Counted from the first letter of the stretch, positions 25,311 through 34,658 are shown. The stretch: DNA of 64,000 bases from Bacteroidota bacterium (GCA_018267475.1 JAFDYI010000022.1:1-64000); one strand, 5' to 3'. The notes: a model not told the origin generated them from the sequence alone. Made by a program: numbers and translations.

Positions 25311-26594
25311 CTATGAGTTTACAAAAGGCTCCTTTTTTAGTACAATGGTTTGTTTTCTATCCGGGCCTACCGATACAATGCTGATGGGCACTCCGGTTTC
25401 TTGTTCTATAAACTGAATGTAGTGCAAAAGGGCATCGGGCAGGCTTTGTGCCAAAGTGCAATTTTGTTTCCAGCCTTTTAGCTCTTTATATACGGGCTTT
25501 ATGTCGGCATGGGTTATATCAAAAGGAAGTTGCTCTGTTTTTTCGCCATTTACCATATAATGTGTACATACCTTAATGCTGTCAAAATCATCTAATACGT
25601 CGGCTTTCATCATCGTTAGCTCTGTAACGCCGTTTATCATGATGGCATATTTTAGTGCGGGCAAATCAAGCCAACCACAGCGACGGGCTCGCCCGGTGGT
25701 TGATCCGTATTCGTTTCCTATTTTTCGCATGGTTTCGCCTACTTCGTCGTTTAGTTCGGTAGGGAAGGGGCCTCCGCCTACGCGGGTGCAGTAGGCTTTA
25801 AAAATACCGATTACATTTCCTACGGCATTAGGTGCAATACCGAGCCCGGTACAGCAACCGGCGGTCATGGTGTTAGAAGAGGTTACAAAAGGATAGGTGC
25901 CAAAGTCCACATCGAGCATAGAGCCTTGAGCGCCTTCGGCTAGTATTTTTTTTCCTTTTTTTAGTGCTTCGTTGATATAGTATTCGCTGTCTATATGAGT
26001 TAGTTTTTTTAGGTCTTCAATGGCTTCAAACCAAGCGGGCTCTAGTTCGGTTAGGTTGTATTCAAATTTGTGAAAGGCTAATAGTTGTTTGTGTTTTTCT
26101 ACCAGCGATTGGTATTTTTCTTTAAACTGGTTGCCGGAAACATCGCCTACACGCAATCCGTTTCTACCGGTTTTATCCATGTAGGTAGGCCCAATGCCTT
26201 TTAGGGTAGAACCTATTTTTTCTTTCCCTTTGGCGGCTTCAGAGGCTGCATCCAGCAGGCGGTGTGTAGGTAGTATTAAGTGGGCGCGTTTACTTATAAG
26301 AAGTTGTTTTTTTATGTCCACGCCCATTTTTATTAAAGCATCTATTTCGCGTTTTAAAATAACGGGGTCTATTACTACGCCGTTTCCTATAATGTTGGTG
26401 CAGTGTGGATGAAAAATGCCGCTGGGTATGGTGTTTAGCACGTGTTTTATCCCATTAAACTCTAGGGTATGCCCGGCGTTGGGGCCTCCTTGAAAGCGAC
26501 AAATAATATCGTACGAGGGGGTTAATACATCTACTACCTTTCCTTTTCCTTCATCGCCCCATTGCAGGCCTAGCAATACGTTTGCTTTGTTCAT
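25311..26594 (-). CDS. purA: Adenylosuccinate synthetase
   Basis: PurA joins IMP and aspartate using GTP in the first committed step to AMP. The 427-aa protein has the GTP-binding QWGDEGKGKVVD at 11-22, GGPNAGHT at 37-44, STLKGIGPTYMDKTGR, AEGAQGSMLDVDFGTYPFVT and the C-terminal ISIVSVGPDRKQTI. It is full length and all family motifs are present. It is transcribed on the minus strand behind a sorting-domain protein gene. A weak TACTTTTA box (26615-26622) with TTG 18 bp further upstream may be its promoter. Confidence 0.97.
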   Translation of the reverse strand: MNKANVLLGLQWGDEGKGKVVDVLTPSYDIICRFQGGPNAGHTLEFNGIKHVLNTIPSGIFHPHCTNIIGNGVVIDPVILKREIDALIKMGVDIKKQLLISKRAHLILPTHRLLDAASEAAKGKEKIGSTLKGIGPTYMDKTGRNGLRVGDVSGNQFKEKYQSLVEKHKQLLAFHKFEYNLTELEPAWFEAIEDLKKLTHIDSEYYINEALKKGKKILAEGAQGSMLDVDFGTYPFVTSSNTMTAGCCTGLGIAPNAVGNVIGIFKAYCTRVGGGPFPTELNDEVGETMRKIGNEYGSTTGRARRCGWLDLPALKYAIMINGVTELTMMKADVLDDFDSIKVCTHYMVNGEKTEQLPFDITHADIKPVYKELKGWKQNCTLAQSLPDALLHYIQFIEQETGVPISIVSVGPDRKQTIVLKKEPFVNS

Positions 26595-26684
26595 AGTATC
26601 AAAAATTAAAAGGCTAAAAGTACACTAAATACAAGTGTGCCAACCTTTTTTTGAAAATTTGTTGAAAAAAGATTTTAAGTAGAG

Positions 26685-27515
26685 TTATTTAATGATAGTT
26701 ACCTCGCCGTGGTATTTGCCTCCTTTGGCATCGTGGGTATCTAAAATATAAAAATAGGTACCGGCGGGTAGCTCGTTGCCCATATAGCTTCCGTCCCAAT
26801 CGTTTTGGTAGCTTGTTTTTGAAAACACGTTTTGTCCGTATCGGTTGTATATATCTAATGTGTTGTTCGGAAAATCTTGAATATTTCCTATTATAAACAG
26901 GTCGTTTACATTATCGTGGTTGGGTGAAAAACTATTAAAAAAATATAAAGTAGTAGATGGGATGATGGTAAGCACCAATTGGTCGTACAGCGTGCAACCA
27001 TGCGGAAAGTTTGCTGCCAGGGTAAGCGTATCCACACCATATTGCTGGGCAAAATAGTTGGGGTTTAGTATATTAGGGTTGAACATTTGGTTTCCGGTAA
27101 TTTTGTACATCCACCATACGGAACTATCGTTAGGAGCGATTCCATGCAGTGTAATGGTTTGCCCTTGGCTTATGGTTGTATCTTTGCCGGCATATACGCT
27201 ATACGGGTATAGCGAAACCGTAACCGTACTGCTGGCTTCTTTCCCTGACTTATCACGTACCGTAAGGGTATAAACCGTGGTAACCGAAGGCGTGGTAATG
27301 GGGTTGGCCGAGTCGGGGTTGTTTACCAAGGCAGCCGGTGCCCACATATATACATAGGGCGGTATGCCGTTTGATGCCGTAGGGTTGCTGCCTAAGGTAT
27401 AGCTGCTACCCGGGCATATACTGGCGCTAATACCTGCATGGGCTGTTAAGCCTGTTTGTGCGGGTGCTGTGTATAAACAGATAATAAAAAAAAATATGAA
27501 AACGCGTTGTATCAA
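26685..27515 (-). CDS. Secreted PKD-like protein with T9SS type B sorting domain
   Basis: The 276-aa protein has a signal peptide (VFIFFFIICLYTAPAQ). An Ig/PKD-like domain at about 25-100 carries SICPGSSYTLGSNP and TTVYTLTVRDKSG. A second beta domain from about 105 to 190 is followed by a gliding-motility-associated C-terminal domain (FNSFSPNHDNVNDLFIIGN, YNRYGQNVFSK, AGTYFYILD). It is a probable type IX secretion cargo, attached to or released from the surface; ligand unknown. It lies 65 bp after murG on the same strand. Confidence 0.87.
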   Translation of the reverse strand: MIQRVFIFFFIICLYTAPAQTGLTAHAGISASICPGSSYTLGSNPTASNGIPPYVYMWAPAALVNNPDSANPITTPSVTTVYTLTVRDKSGKEASSTVTVSLYPYSVYAGKDTTISQGQTITLHGIAPNDSSVWWMYKITGNQMFNPNILNPNYFAQQYGVDTLTLAANFPHGCTLYDQLVLTIIPSTTLYFFNSFSPNHDNVNDLFIIGNIQDFPNNTLDIYNRYGQNVFSKTSYQNDWDGSYMGNELPAGTYFYILDTHDAKGGKYHGEVTIIK

Positions 27516-27580
27516 AACAAAAAACCAAACCTACAAAATATTACGGAACTATAAATCAATCGATAAAAAAATACTCGTTT

Positions 27581-28681
27581 TTAACTCAAAATTTTTAAAA
27601 TTTCTTGCACAATGGTATGGGCAGCGTGGGGTAGGGCCATTTTGGAAATGTTTTGTTTTAGTTGCTCTTGTTTTTTTTCATCAAACAGGAGTGCCAGGCT
27701 TTCCTTTATTAAAAGAGAAGAAGCATCGGCATCTTTTACCAGCAGAGCGGCTTGCTTGTTTACTAAAGCCATTGCGTTTTTTGTTTGATGGTCTTCGGCC
27801 ACATTAGGTGATGGTACCAGCACGCAAGGTTTTCCTACAATTTGCAATTCGGAAACAGAGCTGGCGCCTGCTCTGGAAATAACGACATCTGCTGCGGCAT
27901 AGGCAAGATCCATACGGGTAATAAAATCAAAAGCATAGATGTTTTTTTCTTGAAAGGCTTGCGTTTGTTGTTTTGCTATACTAATATATGTTTTTCCGGT
28001 TTGCCAAATAAGTTGTACTCCCTGGTCCGCTATGAGTTGTAAATTTTCTCCTACAGCCTCGTTTATGGTTTTGGCTCCTAAGCTGCCTCCAATAACTAAG
28101 ATGGTTTTTTGAGAAGGGTTCAAGTTAAAAAAACGCTGCGCTTCTTCTTTTTTTTGTGCTACGTGCTGTATGTCTTGCCGCACCGGGTTTCCGCTAAGGA
28201 TAATTTTGTCTTTTGGAAAAAAACGCTCCATGCCTTCATAGGCTACACAAATTTTTTGTACTTTTTTAGAAAGCATTTTGTTAGTAATGCCCGCGTATGA
28301 ATTTTGTTCTTGTATAAGGGCCGGTATTTTTTTGTAGCAAGCCATACGCAGTAAAGGCGCAGAAGCATAGCCTCCTGTACCTATCACAAGGTCGGGTTTA
28401 AAATCGTTTAGTATTTTTTTTGTTTGAAACAGGCTTCGCATCAATAAAAAGGGAAGTTTAAAGTTAGCTGTTGTTAATTTTCGTTGCAAGCCCGCAATAG
28501 GTACTCCTATTATTTTATATCCTGCTGCCGGTATTTTCTCCATTTCCATTTTTCCAAGCGCTCCTACAAACAAAATTTCTGCTTCCGGCATTTGTTTTTT
28601 TAGTTCGTTGGCAATAGCTACGGCCGGGAATATATGCCCCCCGGTACCGCCTCCGCTTAATATTACTTTTATATGTTTCAT
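27581..28681 (-). CDS. murG: MurG: lipid II-forming N-acetylglucosamine transferase
   Basis: MurG adds N-acetylglucosamine to lipid I on the inner face of the membrane, making lipid II for peptidoglycan. The 366-aa GT28 enzyme shows the glycine-rich acceptor loop SGGGTGGHIFPAVAIA at 9-24, GGYASAPLL, QEQNSYAGITNKML, VIGGSLGAKTINEAV and the UDP-sugar site ISRAGASSVSELQIVGKP. All are normal. It is separated from murC and ftsQ by about 7 kb and lies on the other strand. The palindrome-bounded ATPase gene lies immediately upstream. Confidence 0.97.
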   Translation of the reverse strand: MKHIKVILSGGGTGGHIFPAVAIANELKKQMPEAEILFVGALGKMEMEKIPAAGYKIIGVPIAGLQRKLTTANFKLPFLLMRSLFQTKKILNDFKPDLVIGTGGYASAPLLRMACYKKIPALIQEQNSYAGITNKMLSKKVQKICVAYEGMERFFPKDKIILSGNPVRQDIQHVAQKKEEAQRFFNLNPSQKTILVIGGSLGAKTINEAVGENLQLIADQGVQLIWQTGKTYISIAKQQTQAFQEKNIYAFDFITRMDLAYAAADVVISRAGASSVSELQIVGKPCVLVPSPNVAEDHQTKNAMALVNKQAALLVKDADASSLLIKESLALLFDEKKQEQLKQNISKMALPHAAHTIVQEILKILS

Positions 28682-28694
28682 GTTTTTATTTTAA

Positions 28695-28729
28695 TGTCCA
28701 TTTTCGGAATCAAATTCCGAAAATGGACA
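28695..28729. repeat. 35-bp perfect palindrome, left copy
   Basis: TGTCCATTTTCGGAAT (28695-28710), loop CAA, then ATTCCGAAAATGGACA (28714-28729) form a perfect 16-bp stem. It is identical to 29912-29946 except for two loop bases, and both copies are followed by GTT. It lies between the murG start and the ATPase stop. Confidence 0.97.
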
Positions 28730-28739
28730 GTTATTATTT

Positions 28740-29891
28740 TTAAATAAAATCCAACCAAGACTCTATATCTCCTTTATGTGAAAAATTTTTTGACTGCTTT
28801 CCTCCATAAATAATTTTTGTTTTTATTTTTTTTTCTTGTAATGAATTGTAAAAAAGTAAGTTTTTAAAATCGTCTTTCCCTACCGTTTCTCCACTTTTAA
28901 ATTCGTAAGCAAAAAGACCTTTTTCGTTTTCAGAAAGCAGGTCTATCTCATGGCCTGTTTTATCTCTCCAGTAAAAAAGTTGCTCGCGTGTATTTAAATT
29001 AAAGGCTGTTTTTCTTTTTTCTACTACCAATAAATTCTCAAATAGCTGTCCGCGCATTCTATCATACAAAAGTTTATCAGCGTTATATATACCCATTAAA
29101 TAGCAAGCCAATCCGGTATCGTAAAAGTATAATTTAGGCGATTTAATAATCCGTTTGTTCAAATTATTAAAGTGCGGAGGCAGCAGGAATATGATGTAAC
29201 TGCTTTGTAGTACCGCCAACCAAGAAGCAGCTGTTTTTTGGTCAATATCGCATAGGTTAGCTAATTCATTGGTGTTTAATATAGCCCCTACATACGAAGC
29301 GCATAAACGTAAAAACTTAGTGAATGTGCCTAAATTGTTAATGGATTTTAGCTGGCGTACATCGCGCTCTAAATAGGTGGAAGTGTAGTTTTCATACCAA
29401 TCAGATGGGTTTATTTTTCTATGAATAATTTCCGGATAAAAGCCTTGATACAGATGTTTTTTATAGTCTGTTTTTAGCAATTTGTTTTCCCGCAATTCTT
29501 TTAATGACAAAGGGAGCAAATGCAAATAACCTACTCTGCCCGCCAAACTTTGTGTAATGTTTTCTTGTAGTAGAAAATTATTTGAGCCTGTTAAAATAAA
29601 TTGCCCCGCTTTATTGTTATTATCTACAACCTCTTGTAAGTATGAAAATAATTCGGGTAATTTTTGTGCTTCGTCAATAATAGCCCCTTGTTTTAGATTG
29701 CGTAAAAAACCTTTTATGTCGCTTTTTATATACTCTCTGTCATCTATGTTTTCAATATTGAAATATGGTTTTTTAGAAAACACCTCTTTTACAAGTGTTG
29801 TTTTCCCTGATTGGCGCGGCCCTGTAACGGCCAGCACTCTAAATTGCCTGGATAGTTTTTTTAGTCGTAGTATAGAATCTCTTCTTATCAC
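28740..29891 (-). CDS. AAA-family ATPase with DUF4143 domain (COG1373)
   Basis: The 383-aa protein has Walker A GPRQSGKTTL near residue 24, Walker B AIIDEAQKLPELF near 70, and sensor-1-like QFILTGSNNFLL. A winged-helix middle part follows, then the DUF4143 C-terminus with FYWRDKTGHEIDLL and AYEFKSG, which resembles a PD-(D/E)xK nuclease core. The family is common and of uncertain role. I prefer the GTG at 29891, which gives the family-typical MIRRD start and lies 4 nt after a TACATTTG promoter box. An ATG at 29918 lies within the right-hand palindrome. The gene is exactly bounded by two copies of a 35-bp palindrome and separates dut from murG, so it looks inserted. Confidence 0.9.
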   Translation of the reverse strand: MIRRDSILRLKKLSRQFRVLAVTGPRQSGKTTLVKEVFSKKPYFNIENIDDREYIKSDIKGFLRNLKQGAIIDEAQKLPELFSYLQEVVDNNNKAGQFILTGSNNFLLQENITQSLAGRVGYLHLLPLSLKELRENKLLKTDYKKHLYQGFYPEIIHRKINPSDWYENYTSTYLERDVRQLKSINNLGTFTKFLRLCASYVGAILNTNELANLCDIDQKTAASWLAVLQSSYIIFLLPPHFNNLNKRIIKSPKLYFYDTGLACYLMGIYNADKLLYDRMRGQLFENLLVVEKRKTAFNLNTREQLFYWRDKTGHEIDLLSENEKGLFAYEFKSGETVGKDDFKNLLFYNSLQEKKIKTKIIYGGKQSKNFSHKGDIESWLDFI

Positions 29892-29895
29892 AGCG

Positions 29896-29903
29896 CAAAT
29901 GTA
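29896..29903 (-). promoter_or_regulatory. Putative -7 box of the ATPase gene
   Basis: TACATTTG on the minus strand, 4 nt before the GTG at 29891 and just inside the right palindrome. It would give a leaderless or nearly leaderless mRNA starting at GTG. Confidence 0.45.
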
Positions 29904-29911
29904 TATATATT

Positions 29912-29946
29912 TGTCCATTTTCGGAATTTAATTCCGAAAATGGACA
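29912..29946. repeat. 35-bp perfect palindrome, right copy
   Basis: Stem arms 29912-29927 and 29931-29946 are the same 16-bp sequences as in the left copy, with loop TTA. The in-frame ATG at 29918 of the ATPase frame is part of it. Confidence 0.97.
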
Positions 29947-29992
29947 GTTTAAGTTTAGTAAAAAATTGATTATCAATATAATAAAATTACAC

Positions 29993-30427
29993 CTATTTTC
30001 CGGTGCTCCCAAAACCTTCTGAGCCACGAGCTGACTCATCAAGTGTTTCTACAAGATGCCATTCTGTAACTTGGTGTTGTGCTACTACCATTTGCGCTAT
30101 GCGTTCGCCATCGTTAATAACAAAGCTTTCATTTGAAAGGTTGATAAGCAGTACTTTTATTTCTCCTCTGTAGTCGGCATCAATGGTTCCGGGGCTATTT
30201 AGCACAGTGATACCATTTTTAAAAGCTAGGCCGCTTCTCGGGCGAATTTGCGCTTCATATCCTTTGGGTAGTTCTATAAATAAGCCCGTAGGTATTAGAG
30301 CGCGCTGCATAGGTTGCAAGGTGATGGAGCTGTTGAGTTCGGCACGCAAATCCATACCGGCACTTAAAGCGGTAGCATAATGTGGTAATGGGTGTTTACT
30401 TTTGTTAATTATTTTAATAGGCAACAT
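29993..30427 (-). CDS. dut: dUTP diphosphatase
   Basis: Dut hydrolyses dUTP to dUMP and pyrophosphate, keeping uracil out of DNA and feeding dTMP synthesis. The 144-aa trimeric enzyme shows all five motifs: AGMDLRAE (I), [10 protein letters not shown] (II), [13 protein letters not shown] with its catalytic Asp (III), GERIAQMVV (IV) and [10 protein letters not shown] (V) at the very C-terminus. Its start overlaps the stop of the flippase gene by 14 bp, so the two are coupled. Confidence 0.97.
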   Translation of the reverse strand: MLPIKIINKSKHPLPHYATALSAGMDLRAELNSSITLQPMQRALIPTGLFIELPKGYEAQIRPRSGLAFKNGITVLNSPGTIDADYRGEIKVLLINLSNESFVINDGERIAQMVVAQHQVTEWHLVETLDESARGSEGFGSTGK

Positions 30428-31895
30428 ACGTCTTTTTTAGATTAGGTAATTCAAATTTATAAAATAAAAATACATAAAAAAGCAACAATATATTATTTAA
30501 AGCTAATGTTACGTAAGTGTTTGCATAGCCGTCCCAAAACAAAGATATTCCGTAAAAAAATAAAGCAAAACCAAAAAAGAAAAAAAAGCTACGCAGGTTA
30601 TATTTAGTAGGATAGTATTTCTGTGATAAGAAATAGGAAACAACAGTCATAACAGCGTAAGAAAGTAAAGTAGCCCAGGCCGAAGCGAGGTAGCTATACT
30701 TTGGTACAAAAATAAAATTAATAGCCAAGGTAACAGCAGCACCTAATAGGGTAATATAAGCTCCAAACTGTGTTTGCCCGGTAAGTTTGTACCATACAGA
30801 TAGGTTGTAATAAACGCCCAGGCACAAATTAGCTAGTAGTAAAATAGGCACTACGGATAGGCCTTCCCAATAATTTTTGCTTACAAAATATTTTATCCAA
30901 TGCAAATTCATCATAGTAGCTAAAAATAAAAACGAGCAGGCTATCACAAAATACTTCATGACTAAAGCATTGAGGCGGCGCGAATCTTCTTGCTTGGCGT
31001 GACTAAAGAAAAAAGGCTCGGCTGCAAATTTAAAAGCTTGTATAAAAATAGTCATTAAAATAGAAATTTTGTAGCAAGCACCATACACTCCTAAATCATG
31101 CATACCTATTTCGGCCGGAAGCAATTTTTTTATAATAATGCGGTCAAATGTTTCATTAACCATGCCAGCTAAACCCACTACTAAAAGGGGTAGTGCATAC
31201 TTCATCATGCTTATCCATAATTTGGTATTAAATGAAAAAGTAAATCCGGTAAACTCTTTTGCCAACAAAAAAAGACTTACTATGTTAGCGGTAAGATTGG
31301 CTAAAAATGCATAGCCAATACCTATTTTAGGATTGTACCAGGCGGCTAAACCCGTTGTTTGTCCGCCATCGTAGGCGCTTTTGCAAAAGTGAATAAAGAA
31401 AATGGTTACGCCAATGTTCACTATTACATTGGTTATTTTTACAAAAGTAAATTTAATAGCTTTTTGTTCGGATCGCAAGCGGGCAAAGGGAATAGCCATA
31501 ATGGCATCGGTAGCAATAATTAAAATCATCCATTGAATAAAATCTACATTATCCGGGTAATTAAGGTAGCGTGCTAAGGCCCCTGCTCCCATAAAGCCGA
31601 TTAAAATAAATAGAGTAGAGCTGCTTAATAAAGATAGTAAAGCGGTGCTGTACACTAAATTTTTATTTTCGTTTTTGTTTACAAAATTAAAAAAAGCAGT
31701 CTCCATACCGTAGGTAAGAATGATGTTAAGAAAGGATATGTATGCGTATATTTCGGTATTAATACCAAAATCGGCGGGGTTGGTAAATTTATAAGTAAAA
31801 AAAGGAACTAATAAATAGTTTAAAAATCGGGGCAAGATGGTGCTTAGTCCATAAATGGCTGTTTGTGAGGCAAGACTTTTTAGTGGATTGGCCAA
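30414..31895 (-). CDS. Polysaccharide flippase-like membrane protein (MOP superfamily)
   Basis: The 493-aa protein has about 12-14 predicted membrane helices, beginning [20 protein letters not shown], the N-terminal signature of Wzx-like and lipid-linked oligosaccharide flippases. Such proteins move undecaprenyl-linked sugars across the inner membrane. A role in lipid II or surface polysaccharide export cannot be decided. Its downstream neighbours are dut and, beyond the ATPase unit, murG, which makes a cell-wall link plausible. No glycosyltransferase cluster adjoins it. A TACCTTTG box lies 19 nt upstream of its start. Confidence 0.87.
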   Translation of the reverse strand: MANPLKSLASQTAIYGLSTILPRFLNYLLVPFFTYKFTNPADFGINTEIYAYISFLNIILTYGMETAFFNFVNKNENKNLVYSTALLSLLSSSTLFILIGFMGAGALARYLNYPDNVDFIQWMILIIATDAIMAIPFARLRSEQKAIKFTFVKITNVIVNIGVTIFFIHFCKSAYDGGQTTGLAAWYNPKIGIGYAFLANLTANIVSLFLLAKEFTGFTFSFNTKLWISMMKYALPLLVVGLAGMVNETFDRIIIKKLLPAEIGMHDLGVYGACYKISILMTIFIQAFKFAAEPFFFSHAKQEDSRRLNALVMKYFVIACSFLFLATMMNLHWIKYFVSKNYWEGLSVVPILLLANLCLGVYYNLSVWYKLTGQTQFGAYITLLGAAVTLAINFIFVPKYSYLASAWATLLSYAVMTVVSYFLSQKYYPTKYNLRSFFFFFGFALFFYGISLFWDGYANTYVTLALNNILLLFYVFLFYKFELPNLKKTYVAY

Positions 31896-31914
31896 GGTTT
31901 ATTTTTTTGCAGAG

Positions 31915-31922
31915 CAAAGGTA
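31915..31922 (-). promoter_or_regulatory. Putative -7 box of the flippase-dut unit
   Basis: TACCTTTG on the minus strand, 19 nt before the flippase ATG. No obvious -33 TTTG. Confidence 0.45.
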
Positions 31923-31947
31923 CATTTTATTTGCTTCTATTAGTCAT

Positions 31948-32286
31948 TTAATCTTTGCGTTTGCTTTTATCGCGCTCCCACATTTCATATATTTCAGGTG
32001 TTTTTTTATGTGTTTTTTCAAGCTCTTTTTGTTGTTTTTTTGTATCAAAAGTTACAATAAAGGTAGGGCCGGTGCTATAAAAATATATTTTACCTCTGCC
32101 GGCGGCCCCTTCTTTGTAAGGAAAGCCGGCTGCTTCTAAAATAGCCTGCGCTTTAGCTTCGGGCACTTCTAAATGAAACACTACTACCAACTCTATTTTT
32201 TTTGCTTTTTGTGGGCTTAATACTTCTTCCGTTTCAGGTAGCAGAACGATGTTTTCGCTTTCTTGTGTTTTCTTTTTATTCCTCAT
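31948..32286 (-). CDS. Small charged protein of unknown function
   Basis: The 112-aa soluble protein is strongly charged, with a Lys-rich N-terminus. The central part reads as a small alpha/beta fold (KIELVVVFHLEVPEAKAQAI, then GKIYFYSTGPTFIVTFD), and a helical, Lys/Glu-rich C-terminus follows (KKQQKELEKTHKK). I do not recognise it. It has no signal peptide or membrane segment. It follows xerD by 11 bp on the same strand and is probably co-transcribed with xerD and the DUF1599 gene. Confidence 0.65.
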   Translation of the reverse strand: MRNKKKTQESENIVLLPETEEVLSPQKAKKIELVVVFHLEVPEAKAQAILEAAGFPYKEGAAGRGKIYFYSTGPTFIVTFDTKKQQKELEKTHKKTPEIYEMWERDKSKRKD

Positions 32287-32297
32287 TATGTATTTTT

Positions 32298-33209
32298 TTA
32301 AGCATTTCGGGGGTGGTATTTTGCAATCGTTTCTTTTAGCATTTGGTTGCTTATATGTGTATAAATTTCGGTTGTGGTAATGCTTTCGTGCCCCAGCATT
32401 TCTTGCACAGCTCGCAGGTCGGCTCCATTTTCTAACAAATGGGTAGCAAAACTATGCCTAAAAGTATGTGGCGAGATATTTTTTTTTATACCGGCCTTTT
32501 CTGCGGCCTGTTTTACAATATAGAAAACCATTACCCGCGATATTTTGGCGCCGCGTTTGTTAAGGAACAAAACATCTTCGTTTCCTTTTTTTACATTTGT
32601 TTTATTGCGCGTGTATTGCATATATAGATGAATGTGCTTTAGCGCAAAGGTGTTAATGGGCACTAAGCGTTGTTTGTTTCCTTTGCCCGTTACCAATAAA
32701 AACTCTTCTTCTACGTGTATGTTGCTTATTTTTAGTTCTACTAACTCGCTTACTCGCAAACCGCAACCATAAAGAGTTTCTAGTATAGCTCTGTTGCGTT
32801 CTCCTTCGGTGCTGCTTCTGTCTATGCTTTGCAGCATGTCGTCTATTTCTTTTTCGTTTAATACATCGGGTAGTTTGCGCGCTGTTTTAGGAAAACTCAA
32901 TAAAGTAGTTGGGTTATGTTCTATTTCCTTTTCTAATAATAAGAATTTAAAAAACGCTCTAATTCCCGATAAAATACGGCTTTGCGAGCTGGCATCCATG
33001 CCTGTTTTATGCAATTCTTGCACATACTCCTGCAAATGTTCTAAGCATATATTTTTTGGGGTGAGCATAGCGAGACCTTCATTTGTTTCTATAAAGCGGG
33101 CTAAGCCGCGTACATCACGCAAATAGGCTTGTACGGAATTTTTGCTAAACGAGCGTTCAGCCTCTAAGTATAGTTCAAATGAGCGTATGAGCGGAATCCA
33201 CGTGCTCAT
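32298..33209 (-). CDS. xerD: Site-specific tyrosine recombinase XerD
   Basis: The 303-aa recombinase resolves chromosome dimers at dif together with a XerC-type partner. The N-terminal SAM-like domain at 1-95 is followed by the catalytic domain with all catalytic residues in view: Arg in YGCGLRVSELVELK, Lys in VTGKGNKQRLVPI, HTFRHSFATHLL (His-x-x-Arg), LGHESITTTEIYTH (His and the nucleophile Tyr near 286). The length and lack of phage-type extensions point to the housekeeping enzyme and not a mobile integrase. No dif-like site was identified nearby. Confidence 0.93.
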   Translation of the reverse strand: MSTWIPLIRSFELYLEAERSFSKNSVQAYLRDVRGLARFIETNEGLAMLTPKNICLEHLQEYVQELHKTGMDASSQSRILSGIRAFFKFLLLEKEIEHNPTTLLSFPKTARKLPDVLNEKEIDDMLQSIDRSSTEGERNRAILETLYGCGLRVSELVELKISNIHVEEEFLLVTGKGNKQRLVPINTFALKHIHLYMQYTRNKTNVKKGNEDVLFLNKRGAKISRVMVFYIVKQAAEKAGIKKNISPHTFRHSFATHLLENGADLRAVQEMLGHESITTTEIYTHISNQMLKETIAKYHPRNA

Positions 33210-33216
33210 TATGAAA

Positions 33217-33771
33217 TTATGTTTTTATAGTGTTTTTTTCGTTTAAACGTATTAAAGCAAAGGCGGCGTAGTTAATCATATCCATATAATTGGCTTCTAC
33301 TCCCTCCGAAATAAGGGTTTTCCCTCCCATATCCTCTATTTGTTTTACACGCAAAATTTTCATTAAAATTAAATCGGTAAGGGAGCTGATGCGCATATCG
33401 CGCCAAGCCTCTCCATAGTCGTGGTTTTTGTTTTCCATCAACAACTTGGTTTCTGTAATGTGTTTTTCAAACAAAGCCGAAACTTCTTCAAAAGGCAACT
33501 CCATGCGAGTATCGTCTTTTAACTCATGCTGAATAAGTGAGATAACGCAGTAGTTAATAATACCTATGTACTCCGAAGCTATATTTTCTTCTACACGCTG
33601 CATTCCCTTTTGCTCGATACTCCTTATACGTTGTGCCTTAATAAAAATTTGGTCGGTTAGCGATGAGGTGCGTAGCACGCGCCAGGCAGTACCGTAGTCG
33701 TGCATTTTCTTAAAAAAAATATCTTTGCACTGTTTTACGACTAAATCGTATTGTTGAGATGTATTTATCAT
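33217..33771 (-). CDS. DUF1599 protein (nucleotide modification-associated domain)
   Basis: The 184-aa protein consists of two homologous halves, each with the motif KMHDYGTAWRVLRTSSLTD or NHDYGEAWRDMRISSLTD and then IxxxQRIRSIE/KILRVKQIE. This tandem is the DUF1599 arrangement. The biochemical function is not established; homologues are conserved in Bacteroidota. The start is taken at the ATG 33771, because the alternative at 33789 would overlap the divergent folP start. It ends 8 bp before xerD. Confidence 0.88.
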   Translation of the reverse strand: MINTSQQYDLVVKQCKDIFFKKMHDYGTAWRVLRTSSLTDQIFIKAQRIRSIEQKGMQRVEENIASEYIGIINYCVISLIQHELKDDTRMELPFEEVSALFEKHITETKLLMENKNHDYGEAWRDMRISSLTDLILMKILRVKQIEDMGGKTLISEGVEANYMDMINYAAFALIRLNEKNTIKT

Positions 33772-33777
33772 AACTAA

Positions 33778-34641
33778 ATGAGCCTGCAAGGTACAAATTT
33801 TGATTCAAAGTATAAACTTGTGGCCAACAACAAGCTGTTGAGCCTGCAGCAGCCTGTGGTAATGGGCATTATAAATGTATCCCCTCATTCTTTTTATGAT
33901 GGAGGTGCGCTTGTTTCGGAAAAACAAATTTTAGAAAAAGCAGAAAAGCACCGCGCCGAGGGGGCGCAGATATTAGATATAGGAGCCGTATCCGCTAAGC
34001 CTTATGCGCCTGATGTTTCGGAAAAAGAAGAGTGGAACGTTTTGTTTCCGGTTTTAAAAAAAATACGAAAAAATTTTCCGGAGCTTTTTATTTCGGTTGA
34101 TACCTTTAGAAGCGCTGTTGCCCGGCAAGCCGCAAACGAAGGAGCTGATATTATTAACGATATTTCCGGCGGCACGTTAGATTCAAAAATGTTTGAAACA
34201 GTAGGCCGCACCGGGTTACCTTATGTGCTTATGCATATACAAGGCACGCCTGCCACTATGCAGCAAAACCCAAAATACAATCAAGTAGTACACGATGTTT
34301 TTTCTTTTTTTACCCAGCAGATAGCCCTTGCTAAAGAGCAACACATACAGCAGCTTATTATAGATGTGGGGTATGGTTTTGGCAAAACAAGTGCGCACAA
34401 TTATCAATTGTTAAAACATCAATCTTTTTTTCAATCGCTTGACTTCCCTTTGCTAACAGGGATTTCTCGCAAATCTATGGTGTATCAAACATTAGAAAGT
34501 ACCCCCGCCAATTCTTTAAACGGAACTACGGTGCTGCATACTATAGCCTTGCTAAATGGTACCTCTATCTTGCGGGCACACGATGTTAAAGAAGCTGCAG
34601 AGGCTATTCGGTTAGTAAATTGTTATTATTCTGCTAGGTAG
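33778..34641 (+). CDS. folP: Dihydropteroate synthase
   Basis: FolP condenses 6-hydroxymethyl-dihydropterin diphosphate with p-aminobenzoate in folate synthesis and is the sulfonamide target. The 287-aa TIM barrel shows VVMGIINVSPHSFYDGG (about 28-44), ILDIGAVSAKP, VDTFRSAVA, GADIINDISGG, DVGYGFGKT and LTGISRKSMV near 227. The usual Asp and Ser of the first loop are His-Ser-Phe-Tyr here, a variant of NVTPDSF. The start lies 6 bp from the divergent DUF1599 start. A MerR-type gene follows. Confidence 0.93.
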   Translation: MSLQGTNFDSKYKLVANNKLLSLQQPVVMGIINVSPHSFYDGGALVSEKQILEKAEKHRAEGAQILDIGAVSAKPYAPDVSEKEEWNVLFPVLKKIRKNFPELFISVDTFRSAVARQAANEGADIINDISGGTLDSKMFETVGRTGLPYVLMHIQGTPATMQQNPKYNQVVHDVFSFFTQQIALAKEQHIQQLIIDVGYGFGKTSAHNYQLLKHQSFFQSLDFPLLTGISRKSMVYQTLESTPANSLNGTTVLHTIALLNGTSILRAHDVKEAAEAIRLVNCYYSAR

Positions 34642-34658
34642 TGGATACTTCTTTCTGC

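Noticed and set aside
32298-33209. xerD as a mobile-element integrase responsible for the nearby insertions
   Set aside because: Its length, domain layout and operon with conserved housekeeping-type genes fit the chromosomal dimer-resolution enzyme.
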